Origin: UBA8346 sp050260935
Lineage (GTDB): Bacteria > Bacillota > UBA4882 > UBA8346
Direction: 5' to 3'
Length of the DNA stretch: 44,382 bases
NCBI GenBank assembly: GCA_050260935.1
Contig: JBLNCU010000029.1
Coordinates: 1-44,382, forward strand
The notes under the pieces were generated by a model. The model was not told where the DNA came from and did not search any database. It saw only the letters and a list, made by a program, of their open reading frames with translations. The translations under genes were made by a program, and so were the position numbers. How positions within the stretch are numbered: the stretch's first letter is position 1; each line of letters starts with the position of its first letter. This document shows positions 16,518-25,078 of the stretch, piece after piece.

Positions 16518-18074
16518 TTATTTTACGGTTACATTCCAGAAACGCGGTACGCGGAACGTTTTATATCCTTGGATTCTCTTGCTCAAAGCGTTGTATGATC
16601 CGAGGTCGCCCCATTTAATGATGATTACATCGTCATAGACGAACTGTTGAATGCTCTTCCAAGCCTTGTATTGTTCGGCAAAGGAGTCGGCCTTGGTGAA
16701 TTGTTCGATCAATTTATCCATGTTGGGGTTGGAATAAAATCCATAGGCGCCGGGGCCGGTCCGGAAGAACTCCAAAAAGTTCAAAGGATGGACGCTCGGT
16801 TCGGGAATAACACCGGTGACAGCCATATTCCAGGCTTTTTTATCCTGGCGGATGGCTTTTATGGTGCCGTAGTCCGCCGCCACCAATTTCACATTAACTC
16901 CAACCGCTTTTAGCTGTTCGGCCATAACCACAGCGCCCCGGTACATCCAGTCGTAATCGGTGGGAACGCCGAAGACAACTTGTTCACCCTTGTAACCGGC
17001 TTCTTTTAATAACTTCTTAGCCAGGGCTTTGTTATTCATGTTGTATTTATTCTTGCCGGCGGTGGAAGTCCAAGCCAACTCTTTGTACATGATATTTTGA
17101 TCCAGGCGGTAAAAACCGTCGGACGATATTTCCATGATCGGTTTCATATTGAGAGCCGCTTGAATGGCTTGCCGGAACTTCAGGTTATTCGACGGCGCAT
17201 TGGCGTGATTGAAAAGAACCTCGGACCAAGCATACGGCATAAGTTTATCAACTGTGACATCATCTTTAATTTGTAAAGTCTTGACAACGGCTGCCGGTAC
17301 AGCTTCGATAAAGTCATAGGTGGCGGTGAGCAAACCGGAGACCCGAGCGCCGGATTCAGGTACCGGAACGAAACGGATGGTGTCCACGTCGGCTTCCCGT
17401 TTGCCGCCTAATCCGATGGGCTCTTTAAAACGGGTATCCGGCTTGTAACCATCAAAGGCCTTCAATTCGATATAGCGTCCCGGAACCCATTCGGAAAACT
17501 TAAAAGGACCGGTTCCGATCAAGTCAACCTTTCCGCCGGCCTTTCCTTCAACAACCTCTTTGGGCATAATGGCCGGAGGATTAACCGGACTGGATAATAA
17601 ATCAAGGAACAAAGGCATTTTTTCCGATAAATTAATCACCACGGTGTATTTATCGGTGGCATTGATCTCTTTTACTTGGGCGAATTGCTGTTGACGACGG
17701 GCAACCTTTAGGTACCTTTCCAACGAAGCTTTTACATCTTCAGCCGTCATTTCCTTGCCGTTGTGGAAGAAAACCCCTTTACGCAAGGTAAAGGTATAGG
17801 TAAGACCATCGTTGCTGACTTTCCAGGAATCAGCCAATTGAGGGATAACCTTCCCCTGTTCATCGATGGTAACCAAGTTCTCTAAGACGTGGGAGGCTAT
17901 CTGCCGGGTGCGTTCCTCGGTTACAAACTGCCAATCCAGGGTTACCGGTTCACCCGTTAATGCCACATTAATCATCCCGCCTTTTTTTGGCTCGGCGGCC
18001 CAACTGATACCTACAATTAAAGCTACAACCAAAACGATACCGACTAAAATAACCGCCAACTTTGTTTTACTCAA
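16518..18074 (-). CDS. Dpp/Opp-type extracellular solute-binding protein (SBP_bac_5)
   Basis: A 518-residue family-5 binding protein. The signal peptide has a KTK basic start, a long hydrophobic core (about 6-25) and a likely cleavage site after SWA, giving mature AEPKKGG. No lipobox cysteine is seen. Family features include PQLADSWKVSNDGLTYTFTL and VFFHNGKEMTAEDVKASLER. The start is TTG 18074 with GGGAGGT nine bases before it; no ATG fits. It delivers a peptide-like or chelated-metal solute to the B/C permeases. It follows the amidohydrolase by 69 bases and may share its transcript. Confidence 0.9.
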   Translation of the reverse strand: MSKTKLAVILVGIVLVVALIVGISWAAEPKKGGMINVALTGEPVTLDWQFVTEERTRQIASHVLENLVTIDEQGKVIPQLADSWKVSNDGLTYTFTLRKGVFFHNGKEMTAEDVKASLERYLKVARRQQQFAQVKEINATDKYTVVINLSEKMPLFLDLLSSPVNPPAIMPKEVVEGKAGGKVDLIGTGPFKFSEWVPGRYIELKAFDGYKPDTRFKEPIGLGGKREADVDTIRFVPVPESGARVSGLLTATYDFIEAVPAAVVKTLQIKDDVTVDKLMPYAWSEVLFNHANAPSNNLKFRQAIQAALNMKPIMEISSDGFYRLDQNIMYKELAWTSTAGKNKYNMNNKALAKKLLKEAGYKGEQVVFGVPTDYDWMYRGAVVMAEQLKAVGVNVKLVAADYGTIKAIRQDKKAWNMAVTGVIPEPSVHPLNFLEFFRTGPGAYGFYSNPNMDKLIEQFTKADSFAEQYKAWKSIQQFVYDDVIIIKWGDLGSYNALSKRIQGYKTFRVPRFWNVTVK

Positions 18075-18143
18075 CTGCCTTCAACCTCCCTCAAATATTT
18101 TTGCTAACTGGACCTGTGAAAAATAGGAGTGTCTACTTACTGG

Positions 18144-19022
18144 TTATTTGATTTCACCCCCTTTTTTGGCGAGCATCGCTTCTACATTTCCTCCCATGAC
18201 TCTTTGGCGAATCTCAGTTGGAATATCAAGTTCCTTGAACATATTCTGATAGTCCTCAAAAGCGGCCGCCATTTCCTGGGGTGGGACATCAGTGCCGAAA
18301 CAGATTCTCTCCCAAGGGTGGCTCTTTTCCCGGGCCGCCGCATAGATGGAATTTTCGCTATCCGGGGCCAACTTTGTTAATGTTTGAGGCTCCCACCATA
18401 AAATATCCCTGAACCAACCGGCGTTTTTTCTTTTCAAAGTGGTGCCCGACAGGTCGAAAAAGAGGTTTCTATTCCAGAAAAGAGACATCGAGGCCTCTTC
18501 ATACCAGGGGTTGCCCAGATGAGCGCCTATTATATTCTGTTCCGGGAAGGCGCGGGCCAGCGTATCCAGGTAAATGGGGCGCATCCGATTACAGCGAATG
18601 TCAAGATAGCGATCATATTGAGTCCTCACCACAGTGCCGGTATGAAAGAGAATCGGCATCCCTAGTAACGAAGTGCGGTTATAAACCTGATAAACGCTTG
18701 GGTCGTCATAATCAACTGTCGGCCGGGTAATTTTGAAACCTTTGAAGCCGGCCTCGAAATAACGATCTACCAAGTTCGGAGGGTCTATCCCCAGGTCAAA
18801 AAAGGCGAAGGGAATGATCCTTTCCGGAAAGCGCTGATAGGCTTCATAAACCTCGTCATTGCTGGCCTGCCGGCATTCCCAGATTTCCAGGCTCGGCGGT
18901 CCACCCAACAGACATATCTTGTCAATACCCAACCGGTCACAGACTTTCATTAAGTCGTCCAGATAGCCTTTTTTTTGTAACAGATGCACATGGCAATCGA
19001 TAACCACAGTACCGGACACCAC
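18144..19022 (-). CDS. Metal-dependent amidohydrolase (amidohydrolase-2 family)
   Basis: A 292-residue TIM-barrel hydrolase or decarboxylase-like enzyme. The metal site begins with IDCHVHL (H11, H13). Later metal or base positions are seen in PILFHTG, IIGAHLGN and CFGTDVPP. PF04909-type enzymes hydrolyse or decarboxylate cyclic amides, lactones and aromatic acids; a lactonase role would fit the hydroxyacid context but is inference. The start is GTG 19022 or the adjacent GTG 19019, with only a weak AAGGTGG site. It precedes the Dpp-type operon, so it may process the imported compound. Confidence 0.8.
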   Translation of the reverse strand: MVSGTVVIDCHVHLLQKKGYLDDLMKVCDRLGIDKICLLGGPPSLEIWECRQASNDEVYEAYQRFPERIIPFAFFDLGIDPPNLVDRYFEAGFKGFKITRPTVDYDDPSVYQVYNRTSLLGMPILFHTGTVVRTQYDRYLDIRCNRMRPIYLDTLARAFPEQNIIGAHLGNPWYEEASMSLFWNRNLFFDLSGTTLKRKNAGWFRDILWWEPQTLTKLAPDSENSIYAAAREKSHPWERICFGTDVPPQEMAAAFEDYQNMFKELDIPTEIRQRVMGGNVEAMLAKKGGEIK

Positions 19023-19146
19023 CTTTTTGTTTGTATTCTTATATGAATTATTTAAGCCTTCTAGAATCTGTTGCCTTCAATACCCTTATGGTCACTGGAT
19101 TTCAGTTTTCCCGTCCCTAAAAACATTACGATTTTTGATTAAAATT

Positions 19147-19797
19147 TCAACCATTAATCCGATTTTTTCTGACGTTATCAATAATTGATTTATAGACCAG
19201 ATCGAGATGGAGTTTTAAACAGTCGGTGGCTAATTGCTTGTCGCCGTCCAAAATTGATTCAATGATCTTTTTATGTTCCTCGTTAGTTTCCTCATCGCGC
19301 TGGCTGTCTAAATATTGAAATAGAATAAACAAATCCCGCACTTTGTTATATTGATTGATTAAAAATTCATTGTTGGAAGCTAAAATAAAGGTATTATGGA
19401 GTCTGGAATCCAGCTCGTTAAATTCTTCCCTGGTTATTTCGCCGGCGCCGCAGATTTTCGGATAAATGCTTTTTAACTCGTCCCTATTTATAAAGTCGAA
19501 GTATTCAGTTAGACAATTTAACTCATACATTTTCCGGAGTTCCATAATATTTTTAGTTTCTATTTCTGAAAATTCCCTTACAAAAAACCCGATTCGCGGC
19601 TTATTGGTGACCAAATCCTGGTTTACCAGTTTTAATAAAGCGTCCCGGACGGGCATCACGCTGATGCCGTGTTCTTCAGCAATTTCTTTCGGATTAATCT
19701 GGTCACCCATTTTGAACTTTTGTTGCAGGATTTGTTTTCTTAAGATCTCATAAACCTGGCTATGAAAACTGGTGGTGACTATGGCCAATAATCTCAC
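19147..19797 (-). CDS. GntR-family (FCD) transcriptional regulator, second copy
   Basis: A 216-residue regulator. The winged helix (about 10-75) includes KEIAEEHGISVMPVRDALLK and PRIGFFVREF. The FCD domain has LDSRLHNTFILASNN and a late KLHLDLVY histidine, so the metal/effector ligands are partly kept. GTG 19797 follows AAGGATGG. It sits between the aminotransferase and the amidohydrolase/Dpp-type genes and is the likely local regulator of both. It is only distantly similar to the GntR at 5626. Confidence 0.88.
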   Translation of the reverse strand: MRLLAIVTTSFHSQVYEILRKQILQQKFKMGDQINPKEIAEEHGISVMPVRDALLKLVNQDLVTNKPRIGFFVREFSEIETKNIMELRKMYELNCLTEYFDFINRDELKSIYPKICGAGEITREEFNELDSRLHNTFILASNNEFLINQYNKVRDLFILFQYLDSQRDEETNEEHKKIIESILDGDKQLATDCLKLHLDLVYKSIIDNVRKNRING

Positions 19798-19889
19798 ATC
19801 CCATCCTTAGTTTTCCGTTTCCGATGATATTTGAAACAAAAACTGAAGATAAGATTGCAAAGCGCCTTCATTTCAAATACCGCTTTTTC

Positions 19890-21209
19890 TTATTTTATCT
19901 TCACAAATATATGGTCAATCTTTTCGAGGGCTGTTTCAATATCTTTCAGCGTATGTTGCGACGAGAATCCGTTGTGCATCGGAACCGGGCTGTTGCCGTA
20001 GTCATGGAAATACAAACCATTGGCCAGACATTCGTAGAGGAATTTTTTACTCAAGCCGGAATTGAACTTGGAAGCTACTATTCTCCAATCAAAGTCATCC
20101 TCGGGATTATCGACCCCGAAAAAGATGCCGAAACGAGCTCCCATGCCCCTAACATGGCCGGGAATTCCGTGCTTTTTAAATAAATCGTTTAGGCCGCCAT
20201 ATAAAGCTTCAGCCAATTGATCGATCTTGTCATAAAAGCCATCCTCCCGGGCCATTTTCATACACTCAATCGAAGCCAGTACCGCCATCAGAGAGCCGGT
20301 ATAAGTGCCGCTCATTACGGTTTTCCCGGTCGGGTTGAATTTTTTCATGATCTCATCTTTCCCAACCACTGCGGCAATCGGGAAACCTCCGCCTATCGCC
20401 TTAGCCAGGGTTGTAATATCCGGGGTAACGCCGTAGTATGCTTGTGCGCTGCCGGGTCTTAAACGGAGTCCCGAAATAACCTCGTCGAATATCAAGACTA
20501 TCCCTTCCCGATCACAGATCTCCCGGACTTCTTTCAAGTATTCCTTTTTGGCGGGGTAGCAACCGCAATTGTAACTTATCGGTTCCATGATCATCGCCGC
20601 GAATTGGCCTTTGTATTTTTTGGCCACATGTTCCACGGCATCGATGTCGTTAAAGCGAACGCACTTCACCAACTCGCCCATTTTACCCGGAATTCCCATA
20701 GTATCGGGAAGAGTTTCAACTTCACCGTATTGGTCGATTTTACTGATGTAACTGTGATTAAACCATATAAGTTCGTGCATTCCGTGGAAATGGCCCTCAA
20801 ATCTTAGCACCAAATCCCTACCGGTATAGCCTCTGGCCAACCGGATTGCGCCTAAAGTAGCCTCAGTGCCACTGTTGGCAAAACGAACCTTTTCAGCGGA
20901 GGGAATGGTGTCACAAATTAATTTGGCTAATTCGGTGTGATACTCACTTTCAAAATTGAGAAAAAAGCCCATTTCCACCGCTTTTTCGATTGCCTTTAAC
21001 AAGCGGGGATGATTGTAACCAAAAAGGGCTACCCCTGCGGAATTATGAAAATCAATGTATTCTTTGCCCTCAATATCGTATAACCGCGAACCAGAGGCCT
21101 TCTTTAAATAAAGCGGCTGACCGTAGACAGCATGGTATCTTCCGCCGGCTCCGGCGCCTCCGACAAAATACTTTTGGGCTTCATTGAAGAGATTCTTTAA
21201 TTCGTTCAA
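19890..21209 (-). CDS. Class III aminotransferase, glutamate-1-semialdehyde-aminomutase-like
   Basis: A 439-residue PLP enzyme. Motifs are ANSGTEATLGAIRLARGYTG (111-130), EGHFHGMH (138-145), MEPISYN, the D242 strand (FDEVISGLR) and Schiff-base K270 (TTLAKAIGGGFP). The general pattern is that of HemL-like proteins. The context of catabolic genes, a GntR regulator and a transporter, with no haem genes, argues for a catabolic transaminase and against tetrapyrrole synthesis. The start is placed at TTG 21209, seven bases after AAAGGAGGA; an upstream in-frame codon at 21239 precedes that site and is unlikely. The upstream interval is long and AT-rich. Confidence 0.85.
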   Translation of the reverse strand: MNELKNLFNEAQKYFVGGAGAGGRYHAVYGQPLYLKKASGSRLYDIEGKEYIDFHNSAGVALFGYNHPRLLKAIEKAVEMGFFLNFESEYHTELAKLICDTIPSAEKVRFANSGTEATLGAIRLARGYTGRDLVLRFEGHFHGMHELIWFNHSYISKIDQYGEVETLPDTMGIPGKMGELVKCVRFNDIDAVEHVAKKYKGQFAAMIMEPISYNCGCYPAKKEYLKEVREICDREGIVLIFDEVISGLRLRPGSAQAYYGVTPDITTLAKAIGGGFPIAAVVGKDEIMKKFNPTGKTVMSGTYTGSLMAVLASIECMKMAREDGFYDKIDQLAEALYGGLNDLFKKHGIPGHVRGMGARFGIFFGVDNPEDDFDWRIVASKFNSGLSKKFLYECLANGLYFHDYGNSPVPMHNGFSSQHTLKDIETALEKIDHIFVKIK

Positions 21210-21621
21210 TTTGATTCCTCCTTTGTTAGTATGAATCATTTATGGTGTTAGATAAGGAAAGCCTTAGGTGAAAAGGTTTTTCCGTCAAACAAGTTTATTC
21301 GCCGCTGGGGAATTGAAAAATTTTAAAAAGAAGTCGAGTATCAAGGGTTCTAATATCTGCTATGTATTATATGATATATCAGTTTCTAAGTAGATCTTAA
21401 CCCCCTGTTTCCAAATACTCAAATGCATTTTATACTTATAATGCCACATTAACTTGATATTTCTCTTGCTTACTTTGTTTATCTAGTTATTACTTGATTT
21501 CCTAAGATTGGAGCTGGGGAAAACCGGAGGTACATTTTAACAAATTGCCTTTTTGCCATTTTTACCTGCCTTTAAACTTTTCAAGCTTATTTGCCTAATA
21601 AAAAAGATGAAAATATTATCT

Positions 21622-21688
21622 TCGCCTCATCCCCTAACCCATTATCCAGGAATGGAGAAGAGGTGCCCGAGGGGTAGGGTTGAGGCGA
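21622..21688. repeat. Palindromic intergenic repeat
   Basis: TCGCCTCA (21622-21629) and TGAGGCGA (21681-21688) are perfect outer arms. The inner segments CCCCTAACCC and GGGTAGGGTT are imperfect complements. The layout (CTCA plus C-rich arm, then G-rich plus TGAG arm) resembles the element at 371-442. A run of eight T follows on the plus strand, but no plus-strand gene precedes it. Confidence 0.5.
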
Positions 21689-21748
21689 TTTTTTTTGGCA
21701 GCCAATAGAGGCAATAAAATGTTTTTGGGTGAAAATTACATAAAAATA

Positions 21749-21784
21749 GGGCCTGTTTCTCAAGACTACTTTTGAAACAGACCC
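21749..21784 (-). terminator. Rho-independent terminator of the UxaE operon
   Basis: GGGTCTGTTTC (minus strand, 21784-21774) pairs with GAAACAGGCCC (21759-21749), with one G-U pair. On the minus strand the hairpin is followed by the T-rich tract TATTTTTA. It lies 19 bases past the UxaE stop and would end the sugar-acid operon. Confidence 0.75.
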
Positions 21785-21802
21785 TTTAATAAACGGCTGA
21801 TC

Positions 21803-23326
21803 TCACATTAAACCCAAAGCTCCCAGATGCCTGCCGATATGCTTCCGTAGAAATTGAGCGTATAAATCCTCATTTCTGTGCCAACAGGCAAACATTTTAT
21901 CCCTGAATAAATAGGTTCCTTTCTCATCCTTGGCTTGCAATATCAACCCGTAGGTGATATGAATCAACTGCCGGGCGTCGTTTTGGTTCATTAGATCTTT
22001 TAAGCCTTCAGCGGACAAACTGTTAATATCGGGGATTCTGCCGGGCTCAGCGGAAATATGATAGTACTTTTTGGCTTCGTCTAAGTGTTCCAAAGCGAAA
22101 AGATGAATTTGGCGGTAAAGATCCGGTTCTTTCTCGATGATAACCCGGATCGCCTCCAGCCAATTGGTGCCGGCTGTTTTTAAATGGAACCGCTTGCTTT
22201 CCCGGCCGATAACCGGAAAAACGCTGAATTTATCGCTGCCGGAATGAATACTTAATTTATAACCGAAATGTTTGGCGATTAGTTCATGCTCTTTATACTC
22301 CCGCTCAAATTGGCGAATGTCCCCGATATAATCGATGCCCTTCTGAAACTCGCCGCAGAACCTGGGGGCTAGGCTGTTAATCTTTACTCCGGCCTCCACC
22401 AGCTGCTTTGCGACAAAAAAGTGGGCCGCTGGTTCAGTGGGAGTTAAGGTTTCATCGATGGACACTTCAAAGTCGATATTACCGGCCGGCTTAACCAGTT
22501 CACGGTAGACCTTGATCGCGAAATCAACGGCTTTTTGGTAAATGACGGCGTTCCGGCGGAGTGATTCCAGGGGGAAGGCGATAGTCATGCCGGAGACGTT
22601 AAACTCTTTTCCTAAGAAAGCAGTTTCCAGGGGGCGGCGCTGGTCCGGCCCGAAAGATGTATATAACCGTTCGAGATCCGCCTCTTCTCCGTCACGGAGA
22701 TTATGGATATGCTCCGAGCAATCAAGGGTAATCATGGTAAAACCGCAGTCTAAAGCCATTTTAATGTCGTCGAAGGTTTTTAAATGATCGCCGTCGGCCC
22801 CGAAACCGGCCTGGTAGTCCTCTTGAAAGACCGCCCATACCGCATCGGCCAATACTTGTTGGTAATTCCGGCCGGTCAGATTTAGTTCCCTGATGGATTG
22901 CTGGGCTAAAACCGGCCGGATATTGAGTCCTTTGAGCAATTGAAGATGGCCGGGGGAGGCTAAGCCCAGGCGATCGCCCAAGCCGATGGTAATATCGTGG
23001 CTGGCTAAAGACACCGGATTGGTAAAAGGGAAATATTGCCGGACCACTCTGCTATTAGCCACCGTTAAGGGGCAACATTTGAAAGTAACCCCGTTTTCCG
23101 AGCGGGTATCCCCCATCAATTCCTGAAAAAACGGAGAACCGGGGCCGGTAGCAATTAACTCCTTGCTTTGTTCAGTCTTAATCAGAAATACGAGTGAATC
23201 CTGGAATTCATGAAGCGATTCCGGATAAATTGCATTAAATTCGGGTTTCCGATTGATTGCTGCTTTTAAACCGGCTATCGTTTTTTGGGATTTTCTTAAG
23301 GCCATTAAAGATGATACAGAAATCAT
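21803..23326 (-). CDS. uxaE: Tagaturonate/fructuronate epimerase UxaE
   Basis: A 507-residue protein whose whole-length pattern (for example HDITIGLGDRLGLASPGHL, FGADGDHLKTFDDIKMALD, MITLDCSEHIHNL and the late GCKxLSIHSGSDKFS-like stretch) is that of UxaE. That family was first described in Thermotoga maritima and epimerises D-tagaturonate to D-fructuronate. This lets galacturonate enter the glucuronate branch without altronate enzymes. ATG 23326 is preferred, nine bases after AAAGGGG. It is the last gene of the cluster that holds the UxuB-type reductase, which uses its product, and it ends at a clear terminator. A 233-base gap with a hairpin separates it from LarA-3, so it could also have its own promoter. 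Confidence 0.88.
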   Translation of the reverse strand: MISVSSLMALRKSQKTIAGLKAAINRKPEFNAIYPESLHEFQDSLVFLIKTEQSKELIATGPGSPFFQELMGDTRSENGVTFKCCPLTVANSRVVRQYFPFTNPVSLASHDITIGLGDRLGLASPGHLQLLKGLNIRPVLAQQSIRELNLTGRNYQQVLADAVWAVFQEDYQAGFGADGDHLKTFDDIKMALDCGFTMITLDCSEHIHNLRDGEEADLERLYTSFGPDQRRPLETAFLGKEFNVSGMTIAFPLESLRRNAVIYQKAVDFAIKVYRELVKPAGNIDFEVSIDETLTPTEPAAHFFVAKQLVEAGVKINSLAPRFCGEFQKGIDYIGDIRQFEREYKEHELIAKHFGYKLSIHSGSDKFSVFPVIGRESKRFHLKTAGTNWLEAIRVIIEKEPDLYRQIHLFALEHLDEAKKYYHISAEPGRIPDINSLSAEGLKDLMNQNDARQLIHITYGLILQAKDEKGTYLFRDKMFACWHRNEDLYAQFLRKHIGRHLGALGLM

Positions 23327-23426
23327 TGAAGTCAACCCCTTTTAACAATAATTAATTTTAGGGTAAATAAAGAAAGTTGCTATATAGTGCTATAACGAAA
23401 AATTGCATGATCTTGAAATAGCCTAA

Positions 23427-23458
23427 AAGCGACCCTATCCGTTAAAGGGCATTCGCTT
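23427..23458 (-). terminator. Hairpin between LarA-3 and UxaE genes (possible attenuator)
   Basis: On the minus strand AAGCGA (23458-23453) pairs with TCGCTT (23432-23427), with an inner CCCT/AGGG pair of arms, and TTTTAGG follows. It lies about 100 bases after the LarA-3 stop. The U-tract is short, so partial termination is more likely than full. Confidence 0.4.
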
Positions 23459-23559
23459 GGCGTCGTGGGTCTTAAATCCGCCACAAAGGATAGTGGTAAC
23501 CTTTTTAAAGGGCAAGGGATTCGGTTTAATTTAGTATCTTTCGTTGCAGCAACAGTCAG

Positions 23560-24831
23560 TTAGACGAATTTTTCTTTCAAAGCCCATAAACCCAAGGCCG
23601 GATTGCTGATATAGAAGATCTCCTCTCCGTCCTCCATGGTGTTGAAGCCGTTCTCCAATAAATCCGGATTATACCGCTTGGCGGCTTCCTGGTAAGGCAG
23701 GTATTTAAAATTGGCCTTCTCGACCTCGGCTTGGGTCAAACCTCCGGCGCAATAAGTGATCTGGAACCGTCCTTCGGAGGAGCCGTGAATCAAATGGGCG
23801 GCGGCTGAAAGGTTGTTTTGCAAGTCCGGTTCGTTAGCCGCCAGTTGCAATACTTTTTTACTTCCGACATAGCCGTATTTCCGGATTAGTTTGTCGATGG
23901 CGGGATCCTCGCCGAACTGTTTCACTCCCGGGGCCAGAATAAGCAGTTCCCCGTGGTCGGCTATAGCCATCCGGGTCCGGTAGATCGCTTTATTTCCCAG
24001 CCAGGTGCTTTTAAATTCTTCCGGGTCTAAGTAAACCACTGCTTTTTTTAAGGGCCGGTCCAGCAAGTCCAGATTTTTTGCCTGGCTTAACTTTACCGCT
24101 TCTTTAAACAATTCGTAATTACGGCCGATAAATAAACCATTGATACTGGTTTCCCCTTTGACGGTGGTGGTAACCGTTAAAGCATATTGCAACGGGATTT
24201 TGCTAAGGAAATGTTCTTCGGCATAGTTAAATATCTGCCGGACCGGAGTGTCCGCCCGCCCCATCATTCGTTCCATACCGTAGGCTGCGCCTAAAAAATG
24301 GGTGCGGTTGATGATATCCTTGCCGCCGCAGCCGACAAAGATATTTTTATTGTAATTGGCCATGCCTACTACTTCGTGGGGAACCACCTGGCCGATTGAG
24401 AGAATAAGATCATAACTGGGATCCAATAGGCGCCGGTTGACCTCGACATCGATTGTGTAGTTAACCAGGCCTTCGGAGACCTTGGCTACAAAATCGGCGG
24501 GAACTTGCCCGACCTTAACGATATCGTTTCGCCAATCGTGAACGAAAAAATGATCGGCCGGGATGCCGGCGCCAAACATCCGCTGCTTTTCCGAGTCGCT
24601 CATGGGAACATGGGTCCCAAGCGCCGGCATTATATCCACCCGGCACCCGGGAGCAAGCATCTTGTAGAGTAACTGGACGATTAAACCGGCCTTAGAATGA
24701 AAACGGGTAAAATCCGGCGGCAGCAGCAAAACTTTTTTGGGAGGCGCCGGCAGGCTCTCCAACCAGGTTTTCAACTGGGCCTCTAATTGAACGGGGTCGA
24801 TATTTTTGCCTTGAAGGTTGATCTCTTTCAT
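23560..24831 (-). CDS. LarA-superfamily hydroxyacid epimerase (copy 3, divergent; candidate sugar-acid epimerase)
   Basis: A 423-residue, divergent LarA homologue. Despite low resemblance to copies 1 and 2, it keeps the four active-site residues: H74 (LGTHVPM), H152 (VVPHEVVG), K162 (NYNK) and H178 (NRTH). H-to-K is 10 and K-to-H is 16, as in L. plantarum LarA. The nickel-pincer cofactor is therefore expected. ATG 24831 has GGGGAG upstream. It sits between 6-phosphogluconate dehydrogenase and UxaE in a hexuronate operon. A LarA-superfamily D-gluconate 2-epimerase is known, and D-mannonate is the C2 epimer of D-gluconate, so mannonate/gluconate epimerisation is the best guess here. This is inference; other 2-hydroxy sugar acids are possible. 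Confidence 0.8.
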   Translation of the reverse strand: MKEINLQGKNIDPVQLEAQLKTWLESLPAPPKKVLLLPPDFTRFHSKAGLIVQLLYKMLAPGCRVDIMPALGTHVPMSDSEKQRMFGAGIPADHFFVHDWRNDIVKVGQVPADFVAKVSEGLVNYTIDVEVNRRLLDPSYDLILSIGQVVPHEVVGMANYNKNIFVGCGGKDIINRTHFLGAAYGMERMMGRADTPVRQIFNYAEEHFLSKIPLQYALTVTTTVKGETSINGLFIGRNYELFKEAVKLSQAKNLDLLDRPLKKAVVYLDPEEFKSTWLGNKAIYRTRMAIADHGELLILAPGVKQFGEDPAIDKLIRKYGYVGSKKVLQLAANEPDLQNNLSAAAHLIHGSSEGRFQITYCAGGLTQAEVEKANFKYLPYQEAAKRYNPDLLENGFNTMEDGEEIFYISNPALGLWALKEKFV

Positions 24832-24953
24832 TTTTTACTCCCCACCTTACTGAAATTATTTAGAATTTCTCTTGAGAACTTTTATAAATAAGTTTACATT
24901 CTATTATCAATAATGGTTGATCCACGAATTCCATTAGTTAGAGCGCGTACTCC

Positions 24954-25022
24954 TTCTCTGTGTCTCCGTGTCTCTGTGGCCTATTAATTTAGCAACAGAG
25001 GCGCCAAGACACAGAGAAAAGA
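24954..25022. repeat. CTCTGTGTCTC-type palindromic repeat
   Basis: The left arm (24954-24980, containing TTCTCTGTGTCTCCGTGTCT) and right arm (about 24993-25018, containing AAGACACAGAGAAAAG) are imperfect inverted copies around an AT-rich centre. This word (CTCTGTGTCTC...GAGACACAGAG) is a widespread dispersed repeat in environmental bacteria. It lies between the gnd stop and the LarA-3 start. Confidence 0.55.
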
Positions 25023-25040
25023 TCATTTTCAATTTGAATC

Positions 25041-25063
25041 AGGGCAGATCGCAGATCTGCCCT
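25041..25063 (-). promoter_or_regulatory. Perfect hairpin just after the gnd gene
   Basis: AGGGCAGATC (25041-25050) and GATCTGCCCT (25054-25063) form a 10-bp stem with a 3-base loop, 16 bases after the gnd stop. No U-tract follows, so it looks like an intercistronic stabiliser or partial attenuator before LarA-3. Confidence 0.55.
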
Positions 25064-25078
25064 GATAACATAGACATT

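Larger units (their letters stand above)
21210..21802. other. Long AT-rich interval upstream of the aminotransferase
   Basis: This gap of about 590 bases holds the UxaE terminator (21749-21784), a palindromic repeat (21622-21688), a TATAAT on the minus strand (21366-21371) and an adjoining TGATATATCA palindrome (21372-21381) that may be a promoter and operator for the aminotransferase. No -35 of quality is seen at the right distance. No reading frame looks coding. Confidence 0.5.

Noticed and set aside
11194..18074. Firm assignment of the Dpp-type importer as a nickel (NikABCDE) system
   Set aside because: The binding protein shows no clear nickel-ligand signature by eye; kept only as a hypothesis linked to LarA.
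19890..21209. HemL role in haem synthesis for the aminomutase-like protein
   Set aside because: No haem biosynthesis genes nearby, and it sits beside a GntR regulator and catabolic genes; a catabolic aminotransferase is more likely.
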